This document shows, piece after piece, positions 44,601 to 52,060 of a stretch of 64,000 bases of DNA. The stretch lies in the NCBI GenBank assembly GCA_022826805.1, contig JAJDUH010000073.1, positions 1 to 64,000 of the forward strand, written 5' to 3'. Each line of letters opens with the position of its first letter. The stretch's first letter is position 1. The position numbers were made by a program, and so were the translations under genes. The notes under the pieces are model-generated. The model was not told the origin of the DNA. It did not search any database and saw only the letters and a program-made list of their open reading frames with translations. The stretch is from Candidatus Poribacteria bacterium (GTDB taxonomy: Bacteria; Poribacteria; WGA-4E; WGA-3G).

Positions 44601-44640
44601 TGGTCGTGGTGTGCTCCGTTTCACGCTTGACGGAATTTAG
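41638..44640 (+). CDS. ECF sigma factor fused to a transmembrane helix and an extracytoplasmic Asp-box propeller (copy 2)
   Basis: 1000 aa from ATG 41638 (MKQSDAELIQ), placed by GGGAG upstream; the frame is open to 41611 but that start has no site. It is a full-length paralogue of the gene at 34265. Sigma region 2 is about 1-88 (EITQDAFLKAYQNLRTL, GWLYVIAANLCSDW), region 4 about 130-182 (ISEFLGVSQNTVKSRLSRAR), the membrane helix about 222-241 (LILLLMGVGTQYL), and then a propeller with eight Asp-box units (STDRGETW, SVDAGKSW, STDAGKTW and others). Sigma regions and the juxtamembrane part are more similar between copies than the blades, as expected if the sensors diverged. Planctomycetal ECF factors with C-terminal WD40-like extensions are a known parallel. 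Preceded by two ECF-type elements, suggesting autoregulation. Confidence 0.88.
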   Translation: MKQSDAELIQCVLEGNQDAFTPLVNKYQKGVHALVWRKIGDFHIAQEITQDAFLKAYQNLRTLKNHNRFLGWLYVIAANLCSDWFRKNPPPEQSLEITDANEVVQVSYSRYVAEKQKTDADETRREVVKKLLQKLPESERTVMTLYYLGEMTIKAISEFLGVSQNTVKSRLSRARNRLKKEENMLRQNLGSFQLPAQLTENIMREVSRISPTASTGNKPMIPWMVSAASTVLILLLMGVGTQYLSRFQKPYNLNATSERTVDIIEALFVLDTPAKPDVRNQPGSSAVPGKSAGTGQKPDALLFAALPVDEAEVSTPKPEWTQTKGPEGGHVNTLNVASNGDLYAGAGTDLYRISEDGGVWNRIASTISFKGSWQLTEEGDTLYVVSDTEMLASTDRGETWNSLGARPEGQLIGIVITDDTFYLGLVDGVFRSVDAGKSWTSLNDGDLKDRKIRTLTAIENTLFVGTDSGLYRSSSEGWDLLRVSGEVENIRALTNSGHRLYVIVGEETKNDLTSQFMSVMTKRKASLSLYRSEDLGASWQAIDPGKDLPVQTSGFTFSTPVGSKTGAASSIKLVALKESLLVLDSGRSYYSSDAGKTWVVLHSSFSDMDKPPVVVMVDENTFYRSGRDGVHRSTDAGKTWQQFNTGLVNTSIMNLVTVRDILYANIENNLFSSSNGGESWLPVPGARGNIWNLHENGGVLYARGAEGMSLRLFRLSVEDNRLTPVPGMPSLAGNGFNERLSEEISLALIDTLQEEGRNSIEGGEKLNPDHFDADKFNEAYSKIMEKTMADSLQMLFGSFAISDETYYIESRQRLLRWKPGTTEWYDTGLVDESAPYTLSGLNNRSHIASLGFKVAASGDTVYVGKRNGHLFQSYDAGNTWSDVTADLPFAISDFNVIAFAGSTVYIATDQGVAYSSDGKQWHTATDVEGTPVVVERLAADGTTVYGATEQRVYQLRENSNTWKQITPDVSGSVTSLAIDGDILYVGTLGRGVLRFTLDGI

Positions 44641-44646
44641 GTAAAA

Positions 44647-45525
44647 TTGCCCCGAAAAAGGGATAGGGTTGTGAATATTATAATGATCGTTAAGACGAAA
44701 TGTAGTGGCAGTCGGCGTGTCAGTACGCTATCACAGCGGTGCTTTATCTCACCGATACTATTTCTCGCCATCGTTGTTTTGAGTCTCATTTTTGTAATAG
44801 AAACGCCAGCTCAGAAAATACTCATACAGACTGGGTTTGAGGACTATACTGCAGTCAACAAAGAGGACGCATTTCAAGCGGCTACTGATCCTGTCAAAAC
44901 GGGTAAAAAATCGCTTGGAATTTTCTTTGAAGCACAGAACCAACTCCATATATCCGGACACAAACTTGAGACCGATAAATCTGTCGTCTCAGTCGAATTC
45001 TGGGTCTATATTGAGAGAGGTAAGCAGTCTTTCGCTGTTAGTGTCCATGCTGCTGGACAAGCGTTTGATAATAATGCTGGGGGTCCTTATGTTGATTGGT
45101 ACGCAGGTGATGTCCGCCACCACGTCCATCGTGGGGATCCTTGGCGCGAGATTACCGCCTATCCAGTCAATGAATGGCGTTACGTTCGGATTGTTGCTAA
45201 CTTTGAGGAAGATTCGTTTGATTTTTACATGGGAGAAAGCAGGGCAGCGGCTTTAGCTTCGCCTCCTAAAAGAGATCTTCCATTTCAGGATCCTGCCATT
45301 GTTCCCCATCCGAAGTGGTTTATGATTTTGGCATGGGGAATGACTGCTCCGGGTTATATGGATGATTTGCTAATCTATGAAGGTGATAAACCCATAAACC
45401 TCGCTGTTGAACCGACTGGGAAACTTACTACGCTCTGGGGACGGCTTAAGCGAAGAAAGCAGAACCAATTCTGGAATCCGCACTCCCGACCAGTAAACAC
45501 CGTTTATACATTAGATGTCCGATAA
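44647..45525 (+). CDS. Exported LamG-like protein with internalised W-G-x-L-K tail
   Basis: 292 aa, starting at TTG six bases after sigma-propeller 2 (ATG 44683 is an alternative), so almost surely co-transcribed with it. Signal peptide ISPILFLAIVVLSLIFVIETPAQ. The body, with VVSVEFWVYIERGKQSFAVSV and EWRYVRIVANFEEDSFDFYMG, is a concanavalin/LamG-type jelly roll. The conserved tail VEPTGKLTTLWGRLKRRK is present, but 21 further residues follow it, unlike in the other eight proteins. That may be an extension by stop loss. Function is probably glycan or matrix binding (family-based). Confidence 0.75.
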   Translation: MPRKRDRVVNIIMIVKTKCSGSRRVSTLSQRCFISPILFLAIVVLSLIFVIETPAQKILIQTGFEDYTAVNKEDAFQAATDPVKTGKKSLGIFFEAQNQLHISGHKLETDKSVVSVEFWVYIERGKQSFAVSVHAAGQAFDNNAGGPYVDWYAGDVRHHVHRGDPWREITAYPVNEWRYVRIVANFEEDSFDFYMGESRAAALASPPKRDLPFQDPAIVPHPKWFMILAWGMTAPGYMDDLLIYEGDKPINLAVEPTGKLTTLWGRLKRRKQNQFWNPHSRPVNTVYTLDVR

Positions 45526-45554
45526 CCCAGTCTTATTCCTATCAGAATATTCGT

Positions 45555-45580
45555 AGGCACGCGTCAAGCGTGCCTTTCCT
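45555..45580 (+). terminator. Hairpin terminator
   Basis: AGGCACGC-GTCAA-GCGTGCCT followed by TTCCT, 30 bases after the LamG-like gene. The T-run is short. Confidence 0.6.
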
Positions 45581-45595
45581 ATGCCCGCCTAAAAT

Positions 45596-45789
45596 AACCC
45601 AAGTTGCTACCTACAAGATTTTAGAGATGAGGACTGGATTTTTGTACCGTAAACTGTTAGTTTGCGGACACTCAGGCACAACCTAACAAATCAGAATCAG
45701 AATCAACGGTATAAAGCCTATAAAGGCTTTACTGGGGTATGAATGCCGTATGGTATTCCCCGTATGCTACAAAGGTGGCAACTTGGGTT
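45596..45789. repeat. MITE-like element, family A, copy 2
   Basis: 194 bp with 17-bp terminal inverted repeats (AACCCAAGTTGCTACCT and AGGTGGCAACTTGGGTT, one mismatch). The flanks read AAAAT on both sides (45591-45595 and 45790-45794), consistent with a 5-bp target duplication. Its right end is eight bases from the -35 of the ECF-type element at 45797. The interior matches 27647-27837. Confidence 0.85.
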
Positions 45790-45796
45790 AAAATAA

Positions 45797-45824
45797 TGCA
45801 ACCTTTTGACACCTGAGCTGCGTC
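45797..45824 (+). promoter_or_regulatory. ECF-type promoter element, copy 5 (TonB/Omp85 operon)
   Basis: TGCAACCTTTTGACACCTGA... with CGTC at bases 25-28. It is almost identical to copy 2 over the first 20 bases. It lies upstream of a separate sigma-70 promoter for the same operon. Confidence 0.7.
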
Positions 45825-45879
45825 TCTTAAATTAATCGTGGATACTTGGGTTGAAAACAAGATGTCTCTCAATCAATAT

Positions 45880-45908
45880 TTGACAAGAAATTCTCCTCCT
45901 GTTACAAT
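45880..45908 (+). promoter_or_regulatory. Sigma-70 promoter of the TonB/Omp85 operon
   Basis: TTGACA (45880-45885), a 17-nt spacer and TACAAT (45903-45908). With the ECF-type element at 45797 the operon would have dual control. Confidence 0.65.
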
Positions 45909-46005
45909 ACTCTGTGCCAGAGCACAGCGACTGCAATCGCTCCTGCCGAGACTATAGGAGATCCCGTGTGAAAGAGAATATATTTGTTTGTTGAGGAATA
46001 GTAAA

Positions 46006-46324
46006 ATGCAAAAGCGTACAAACCGTGCCTTAGCAATATCCCTTGGTCTTCATATCGTTGCGATGTTAGTAGTTTCTCCCTTTCTTATCCATCATTTCAA
46101 TATAGAAAAAGAGCGTATCTCAGCTGAGATACTGGCGCCAGAATTTCCAAGGTCCCCGATACAGTATCGCGCTCCAATGGTTTTATCAGCCCCCAAACAG
46201 GCACAGGCAAATCGTCCTTCCAGATATTATCTATCGTCCCGGCAAGCCAAAGGTTCCAGAAGCATTGAAAAAACTACAACAACGGTTGAAGCGCATTGAA
46301 AATATAGGGAACGTTAATGAATAA
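46006..46324 (+). pseudogene. TonB-like energy transducer, apparently frameshifted
   Basis: From ATG 46006 (GAGG upstream) the frame gives MQKRTNRALAISLGLHIVAM, a TonB-type N-terminal anchor, then a proline-rich stretch, and stops at 46299 after an odd Ser/Thr end. In another frame, from about 46217, the sequence reads DIIYRPGKPKVPEALKKLQQ and ends at 46324, overlapping the Omp85 start by eight bases as in a coupled operon. One indel between about 46200 and 46225 would join both parts into a 105-aa protein. This may be a sequencing error or a true mutation. Confidence 0.55.
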
Positions 46325-48860
46325 TGCCGCTATGAAAATGTATATCGTGCTTCTACTTCTCATTAGTGCTATAGGGTATTCACAGACAGAAAACGGACAG
46401 GTACTTTTCAATGCGCCGGACATGCCGTCTCCAGCGTTTCAATTCGATTTGGATCAGCGTGTTATCACACTCGTGATGGAGGATCCTAACACCCGTCTCG
46501 CGCCATTGTTTAAGGCTGTTGACAATTTACGTCTCGATAATTACCGAAACCGATCTGTCAATTTTAAGGAACTCGTTCAATATTACAGCAAGACTTTAAA
46601 TAAACGCGGTTGGGATACATTAGGACAAGACTCGCTCGATATTGAGAAAGACAATCTGCATCTCTACACCTTCAAAGAAAATGAAATTATTAAAGGTATC
46701 TTCGCGATCATCAAAAGTAGTGGTGATGTATATCTGATAAACATCACCGGTAAAATCCCAGAAAAGCGGCTCGGTGAATTGCTACTAAATCTCAATCAGC
46801 TCGGTATTGAGATCCTTGAGTTGATGTCTCTGAGACCACGTGATTTGGAGGTCACGGTGCCTTTACTTCCGCCAGAACCTGAGCCTGTCAAATCAGTGCC
46901 AGCACCTTCCGTTACAACTTATATCCCTGAAGAGGTAAAACCTTTATTAGAGAAACTACCTAAACCCATAGTGCCTAAGGATTGGCAGATTGATGATAAA
47001 CCTAAACCGACAGGGTCTCAGAAATGGCAATTTGATGGTAAGCAGATTCATGAATTTCGGATACAGAGCAGTCTATCAATGCCTAAAGGATCTGACCCAA
47101 AGTCGATGGAAGAAGCAATGGCATCTGAAAAAGCCAATATTATGAAAGTTCTCAAAAACGGTTCTGGCGACATCGCAGATGTTATGCCTATTCTTACGAG
47201 CGCGCTCCTCAATCGTTCCAGAACAGTATCTCTACGTGTTGAAGAAGAGGGGCCCAAACATATCGCAGTAATTACGGTAAAAGATATACCGAGAACGCAA
47301 AAAATCTCTGTGCTGAAATCTCTAACGATTTCTGGTCCCCGGGGAGATCGAACCCAAAGATCCATACTCGATAAGTCGGTTCTACCGATCACAAACACTG
47401 CAGCCATACCGACACGTTTTTTGGCTGCGGATGCCCCTATCCACGAAATACGCATCCGAGGGAATCGGAAGATTCCAGAGGCACGTATTCGGCAAACACT
47501 TGAAAATGGTTCTGAAGACCTTGAACAGGCACTCAAGTCTCTGTTTAAGGTCATGCCCTATTTTGAAGAAATAAGTCTACAAGTCGATGAGGAAAATTCA
47601 AAGTACATCGCCACAATTACTGTTGATGAAAAACCGCTATCTACGAATGCCTATCTCGGTCTTAATCCAGTATTCCGTCTCGGATTTACCCGCGTTACTG
47701 GCTGGGAAATCGGGACTGGCTTTGAAGTCGGTAGGCGAAAAGAGATCGGACCGCTTTGGATGTGGAATATCAGGAATTCAGGGCTTAACGAGGGTTCACA
47801 TCTCTTTGGGAAAGTGAGTTATGCATTCGGAAACCCTCATCTTCATTATCGTGTAGGGGGCACGGCGAATTGGGGAACACGATATGTATGGAATCTCGGA
47901 CTAACAGCACAAATTCATCGATTGACAGATGTAGTTGCTCCTGAACTTTTCCAGGACTACAACAGGGGTGTATCAATCTTTCAACGCATCCTTGGTGTGC
48001 CAGACTTTCAAAATTACTATTTGCGACAAGGTGCTGAGATTGCATTGCAGTGGGCACCCATTATGCCGATCCATTGGTTCAAATTGGCAATGGTTGCCGA
48101 ATCACACGCCAGTCTGGAGAAAAGTACAGATTGGTTTGTTGCTAATTGGACCTCCAGCCTCCGTCTAAGGGAAAATCCACCGATAACTCCGGGTCGAATG
48201 CGTGGCATTGCTTTCCAGTACGATTTTTATAATCGAAAGAATTCTCTCGGATGGCACAATACGCTGTTCGTTGAGCATAGCAATCCTGCTGTTGGTTCCG
48301 ACTATGATTTCACACGCCTGCAATTACACCTACGCTATGCCTTTCCCTTGGGGAATAATCGGATCCGAACTCGGTTTCTATTTGGATTTTCCGACGCACC
48401 GCTCCCGATCCAACGCCAATTTGTGATCGGTGGGATGGGCGGACTCAGAGGATACCCTTGGCGTAGACAAGAAAACGAGTCTGATGGTATAATAACCTAT
48501 AAGGGCGGACATCAGGCTTCTCCTTATGCATTTGCAGGTGATCGAGGGTTTCTGATCAATGTTGAGTATCATTACCGCCTGTCGAATTTATTCGATTGGC
48601 GTATTTACGAAAATATGTTTCTCATTGCTTTCCTTGACGAAGGACAGGTCTGGAACGTTTCCGATGGTGCGTATACCTTTGATCCGAAGGGAAATATTGG
48701 TATAGGTTTGCAGTTTGGAAGAAGTAATTCTGTTACTGTAGTTAACATTAGAGGTCTACAGTCTGGGAGAGACGACTTTATTGTGAGATTTAACATTGCA
48801 AAAGCACTTGAAGCCGGTACAGGTGTCCAAATTACGACGACTTGGTATCATAGTTTCTAA
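46317..48860 (+). CDS. Omp85/BamA-superfamily outer-membrane barrel with POTRA repeats
   Basis: 847 aa. Signal peptide MKMYIVLLLLISAIGYSQ. Residues about 30-170 resemble DUF4252 (ending VYLINITGKIPEKRLGELL). Two POTRA-like units follow (HEFRIQSSLSMPKGS... near 240 and HEIRIRGNRKIPEARIRQTL near 375). From about 440 the Omp85 beta-barrel extends to the end, with the loop-6 motif GGMGGLRGYPWRR (near 705) and a C-terminal aromatic F (TTWYHSF), the usual beta-signal. Members insert or secrete proteins at the outer membrane. The N-terminal fusion and operon with a TonB-like gene are unusual for housekeeping BamA, so this is probably a specialised paralogue. Confidence 0.88.
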   Translation: MNNAAMKMYIVLLLLISAIGYSQTENGQVLFNAPDMPSPAFQFDLDQRVITLVMEDPNTRLAPLFKAVDNLRLDNYRNRSVNFKELVQYYSKTLNKRGWDTLGQDSLDIEKDNLHLYTFKENEIIKGIFAIIKSSGDVYLINITGKIPEKRLGELLLNLNQLGIEILELMSLRPRDLEVTVPLLPPEPEPVKSVPAPSVTTYIPEEVKPLLEKLPKPIVPKDWQIDDKPKPTGSQKWQFDGKQIHEFRIQSSLSMPKGSDPKSMEEAMASEKANIMKVLKNGSGDIADVMPILTSALLNRSRTVSLRVEEEGPKHIAVITVKDIPRTQKISVLKSLTISGPRGDRTQRSILDKSVLPITNTAAIPTRFLAADAPIHEIRIRGNRKIPEARIRQTLENGSEDLEQALKSLFKVMPYFEEISLQVDEENSKYIATITVDEKPLSTNAYLGLNPVFRLGFTRVTGWEIGTGFEVGRRKEIGPLWMWNIRNSGLNEGSHLFGKVSYAFGNPHLHYRVGGTANWGTRYVWNLGLTAQIHRLTDVVAPELFQDYNRGVSIFQRILGVPDFQNYYLRQGAEIALQWAPIMPIHWFKLAMVAESHASLEKSTDWFVANWTSSLRLRENPPITPGRMRGIAFQYDFYNRKNSLGWHNTLFVEHSNPAVGSDYDFTRLQLHLRYAFPLGNNRIRTRFLFGFSDAPLPIQRQFVIGGMGGLRGYPWRRQENESDGIITYKGGHQASPYAFAGDRGFLINVEYHYRLSNLFDWRIYENMFLIAFLDEGQVWNVSDGAYTFDPKGNIGIGLQFGRSNSVTVVNIRGLQSGRDDFIVRFNIAKALEAGTGVQITTTWYHSF

Positions 48861-48902
48861 CCGAAATTACCCGCTCAATTGTCTCAGTCCTTGACGAAAA
48901 AC

Positions 48903-49631
48903 ATGCGAATCCTTTGGTTATTAGTTATCTTTGTTATGCTGTCTGCACCTACTGTCTTGTTGAATTCGGACACGGATGGCAACCAATTCACCTTTGTCCG
49001 ATTAGAATATGGTGGACAACTCACCTGGCGCAGTAGTTGGCGTGTGGATTGGCCTGCCTCTGATCGGAACTTCATCTGGCAACTCCGCAAGCAGACGAAT
49101 ATTAATGTCGCCCCGCGTGAGAAAATCATAAAGGTCGGCTCATCGGAGTTATTTGATTACCCGTTTGCTTATATGTTGGAGGTGGGGAGTCTCAGGCTAA
49201 GCCAGCGTGATGCGGAGAATCTACGCGAATATCTCCTACGGGGCGGTTTTATTTTCATTGACGATTTTCACGGCGAGCGGGAGTGGCGGCGGTTCTATAA
49301 TGAGTTTAAAAAGATTTTTCCAAAACGCGAACCCATAGATATCCCTATATCACATCCCATTTTCCGATGTTTTTTCAAAATCGACGAACTCATCCAGATC
49401 CCTGGACTCCGTTCGATTTTCAGTGGACGCACGTATGAACGCTTCGACGGTTATCCTGCCTACTGTCGAGGAGTGTATGACGACAGAGGTCGCCTCATGA
49501 TGATGATTAACTTCAATACCGATCTGGGAGATGCATGGGAGCATGCCGCTGAGGATTACTATCCGCGTGAGTACTCGGATATGGCACTGAAGATGGGCAT
49601 CAACGCCGTTATTTACGCCTTGACCCACTAA
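48903..49631 (+). CDS. DUF4159 exported protein
   Basis: 242 aa from ATG 48903, which gives the signal peptide MRILWLLVIFVMLSAPTVLL; TTG 48879 is an alternative. The mature part is DUF4159: TFVRLEYGGQLTWRSSWRVDWP, LRLSQRDAENLREYLLRGGFIFIDDFHG and the end YSDMALKMGINAVIYALTH. The fold is glutamine-amidotransferase-like. It is the last gene of the TonB/Omp85 operon, 42 bases behind the barrel. DUF4159 genes often accompany MoxR/vWA membrane complexes; role unknown. Confidence 0.85.
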   Translation: MRILWLLVIFVMLSAPTVLLNSDTDGNQFTFVRLEYGGQLTWRSSWRVDWPASDRNFIWQLRKQTNINVAPREKIIKVGSSELFDYPFAYMLEVGSLRLSQRDAENLREYLLRGGFIFIDDFHGEREWRRFYNEFKKIFPKREPIDIPISHPIFRCFFKIDELIQIPGLRSIFSGRTYERFDGYPAYCRGVYDDRGRLMMMINFNTDLGDAWEHAAEDYYPREYSDMALKMGINAVIYALTH

Positions 49632-49808
49632 TGGGTAATCACTCTCTTTGGATGCCGTATCTTCCAGTTGATTCCCTTAAACTTTTTACGCGAATCCGAG
49701 TCTAAACCACAACATCTTTTAACGGATTTTTATATCTACCCGACAGATGCGCGGAACATTCGAGCAATAAAATCTCTACTACCTAAAAACAGGGGAGGCA
49801 ACGAAGAT

Positions 49809-50582
49809 ATGCTGACGCAGAAGCAGAAGTTAGAGTTCTATGAAAACGGCTATATTTCTATTCCTGGTGTTGTACCACAGTTGATGGTAGACGCAGCACG
49901 TCAGGCGATTAATCATTCGATCGGTCAAGTCGGGATGCACCCAGAAGATTTAGAGCGGTTCCGAGCGCAATCCTACTGCAACGAGATTCGTGAAGCCCCG
50001 CAGGTCGTCGATCTTTTCAACAAAACCCCGGTTCGTGAAATTGCCGAATCTTTGATGGGTGAGGGCAACGTCCAGACGCCAAGTTCAGGGCAGATAGCTC
50101 TCCGGTTCCCAGGACCGTTACACACAGATCCGAACGAACCGAGTGGACATCTTGATGGATTGGGCAGCGGGAAAAATGGAATGGAGAAAGGGATCTATCG
50201 GCGTGGTTTTACGGCGCTCGCTGTTATCTATCTCGCTGATGTACCAGAACCCTATAGCGGGAACTTCACTGTCTGGCCCAAGTCCCATAGTTTCTTCGCA
50301 AACTATTTTGAAAAGGAAGGGCATGAGATATTGGCGAACGGGATGCCGAGACAGGCGCTTCCTGAAGGACCGCAGCAGATAGTCGGTAAAGCGGGTGATG
50401 TTGTGCTAACGCATCATCAACTTGTCCACACTGCGGCACCCAACGCAGGAGCAAATATCCGTTATGCTGTGATCTTCCGTTTGCGGCACGTTGATGTTGA
50501 GGAAATCGGTTATGATGCTTACACCGATATATGGAGAGAGTGGCCCGGCATTCAGGAAGCGATTACGGCAGCTGATGCCTAA
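49809..50582 (+). CDS. PhyH-family Fe(II)/2-oxoglutarate oxygenase
   Basis: 257 aa. GGGGAGG before ATG 49809 (MLTQKQKLEFYENGYISIPG) fixes the start; the frame is open upstream to 49668 but is non-coding. An unusual spaced metal motif is seen: GPLHTDPNEPSGHLDGLGSG, where HLD fits the HxD pair, and VVLTHHQLVHTAAPNAGANIRY supplies the distal His and the Arg. TVWPKSH is the usual strand. It appears catalytically complete. Convergent with the LamG gene at 50643 across a shared hairpin. Confidence 0.88.
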   Translation: MLTQKQKLEFYENGYISIPGVVPQLMVDAARQAINHSIGQVGMHPEDLERFRAQSYCNEIREAPQVVDLFNKTPVREIAESLMGEGNVQTPSSGQIALRFPGPLHTDPNEPSGHLDGLGSGKNGMEKGIYRRGFTALAVIYLADVPEPYSGNFTVWPKSHSFFANYFEKEGHEILANGMPRQALPEGPQQIVGKAGDVVLTHHQLVHTAAPNAGANIRYAVIFRLRHVDVEEIGYDAYTDIWREWPGIQEAITAADA

Positions 50583-50607
50583 ATTACTTCTTCAGAAGAT
50601 AAAAAAA

Positions 50608-50640
50608 ATGGGCGATGCTTTTTCGGCACCGCCCGTTTTG
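50608..50640. terminator. Bidirectional terminator
   Basis: GGGCGATGC...GGCACCGCCC hairpin with A/T runs on both sides, between the convergent PhyH and LamG genes. Confidence 0.75.
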
Positions 50641-50642
50641 CT

Positions 50643-51461
50643 CTATCGAACGTCTTTCATGTGTCCCCAAGTTGTACTCACTTTGTCTCTGGGGTCAACA
50701 TCAAACGGGTTCTCGGGTCCGTCAGCAAGGTATTCAATCTCTTTCTCAGTGAGCGGCCGATGGTACAGCATAAACTCGTCCATGATACCTTTATATGCCC
50801 ATGTCGGTCCGGTCGCTGCATCAAACGCCCCTGCTTCGGAGCCGATTCCGATGAACCCAAACCGTGCCAGCCCTGCGCCAATCACTTTAGCCGGTGCCCC
50901 TATCTTTTCATCTAATTCGCCATCAACGTAGATACGTTTCTCTTTGCCGTCAAACCAAGCAACAAGGTGATGCCATTTGTCATCGCCTACATCCGTTTTA
51001 CCAAACCAATCGTGGCAACACGGACAGCAGGTGTCAAACGCAGTAAAGGTTTGTCCGTTGTTTCCACCTACGTCATCACCCACAGCGAACCGAAAGAATT
51101 CACTCCGATCCCAAGAAGCAATCATACCTCTTGCAGGAGCTTTCACCCATGCGACGATCGTAAATTCTTCAATCGGGTCCTCGTACATGTGATTCCGCAC
51201 AGAAATGTAATCTGTAGCGACACCCGGAAACTCCAGTGCTTCGCCGACCTTACCTGCCACTGGATCGATATTACCGCCCTTGATGAGTCCATCGTTTTTG
51301 TTGCCAGACACATCAATAACATCATCACCCTTGATCGTATCCTTGTTGTAACTGTAGTAAATCATAAGCTCGTCTTCGCTGACTTGTGCGTTGACGACCA
51401 ACACGGGTCCCATTAAAATCAACCCTATCATCATCAGTCTGAACGTATGAGCAGTTTTCAT
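50643..51461 (-). CDS. Secreted LamG-domain protein with C-terminal tail (copy 1)
   Basis: 272 aa. Signal peptide MKTAHTFRLMMIGLILMGPV ending at VNAQ. One LamG/concanavalin domain: YYSYNKDTIKGDDVIDVSGN, EEFTIVAWVKAP, DDKWHHLVAWFDGKEKRIYVDGEL and GIMDEFMLYHRPLTEKEIEYL. A cysteine cluster (CCPCCHD) sits in one loop. The tail VDPRDKVSTTWGHMKDVR is the shared one. It is a near-duplicate of 52061, from which it is separated by a 600-bp gene-free gap. LamG proteins bind sugars or matrix proteins; target unknown. Confidence 0.9.
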   Translation of the reverse strand: MKTAHTFRLMMIGLILMGPVLVVNAQVSEDELMIYYSYNKDTIKGDDVIDVSGNKNDGLIKGGNIDPVAGKVGEALEFPGVATDYISVRNHMYEDPIEEFTIVAWVKAPARGMIASWDRSEFFRFAVGDDVGGNNGQTFTAFDTCCPCCHDWFGKTDVGDDKWHHLVAWFDGKEKRIYVDGELDEKIGAPAKVIGAGLARFGFIGIGSEAGAFDAATGPTWAYKGIMDEFMLYHRPLTEKEIEYLADGPENPFDVDPRDKVSTTWGHMKDVR

Positions 51462-51666
51462 TGTAAGTCTCCTTCAATAGTTGGCGCGCGTCATAAGTGC
51501 CTCAGAACATAAGGAATTCCTATACAAACCTATCGACAAAAAATGAAAAGTGATATTCTCAGCAAAATTTTAAGAAAAAACGAACCTTATCCGAATAGAT
51601 TCGTCAAAATAAATGAGAGCAAAACAGGAATGTCCACTTGAGAATTTACAAAATTACATTTCCAAT

Positions 51667-51811
51667 AACCCAGATTGCTATCTAAATAGGTATACGCACT
51701 TGGGCGTTTTGCTCGTAAATCCATGGGCACCTTTTTATACTGTTTCTATCCTACCACAGACCAAAACAGTAAAAAGGGGCTCGTGGATTTAACTATTGTC
51801 GCAACTTAAAG
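51667..51811. repeat. Degenerate inverted repeat in the 51462-52060 gap
   Basis: Imperfect arms AAATCCATGGGCACCTTTTT (51717-51736) and AAAAAGGGGCTCGTGGATTT (51771-51790). An outer AACCCAGATTGCTATCT (51667) is like the left end of MITE family A. Probably a worn relative of that family. The rest of the gap shows no gene. Confidence 0.35.
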
Positions 51812-52030
51812 GCTCTGGACCTACTTATTCATCACGGACGTTTGCAAGTACAATCCGAGATGTTAAATGTCTGACCAAAGTTAACAATAATCATCCTATT
51901 TTGCTAAATAATAAATTAAGTCACTATCTTTGTCAAGCAAAAATTCAGTCTATTCAGTTTTTGGTTATGGGTTGTCGGGGTGGAGATTGATGGTGTTAGT
52001 CAGTAGAAAGCATCTCGGAAAATAAAAAGA

Positions 52031-52050
52031 GGCGGTGCCATAGCACCGCC
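52031..52050 (-). terminator. Rho-independent terminator (minus strand)
   Basis: On the minus strand GGCGGTGC-TATG-GCACCGCC is followed by TCTTTTT, ten bases after the stop of the LamG gene at 52061. Confidence 0.85.
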
Positions 52051-52060
52051 CACTGATTTC

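Noticed and set aside
51796..51990. 64-aa open frame between the two LamG genes
   Set aside because: No ribosome site, no homology pattern, and inside a gap with degenerate repeats.
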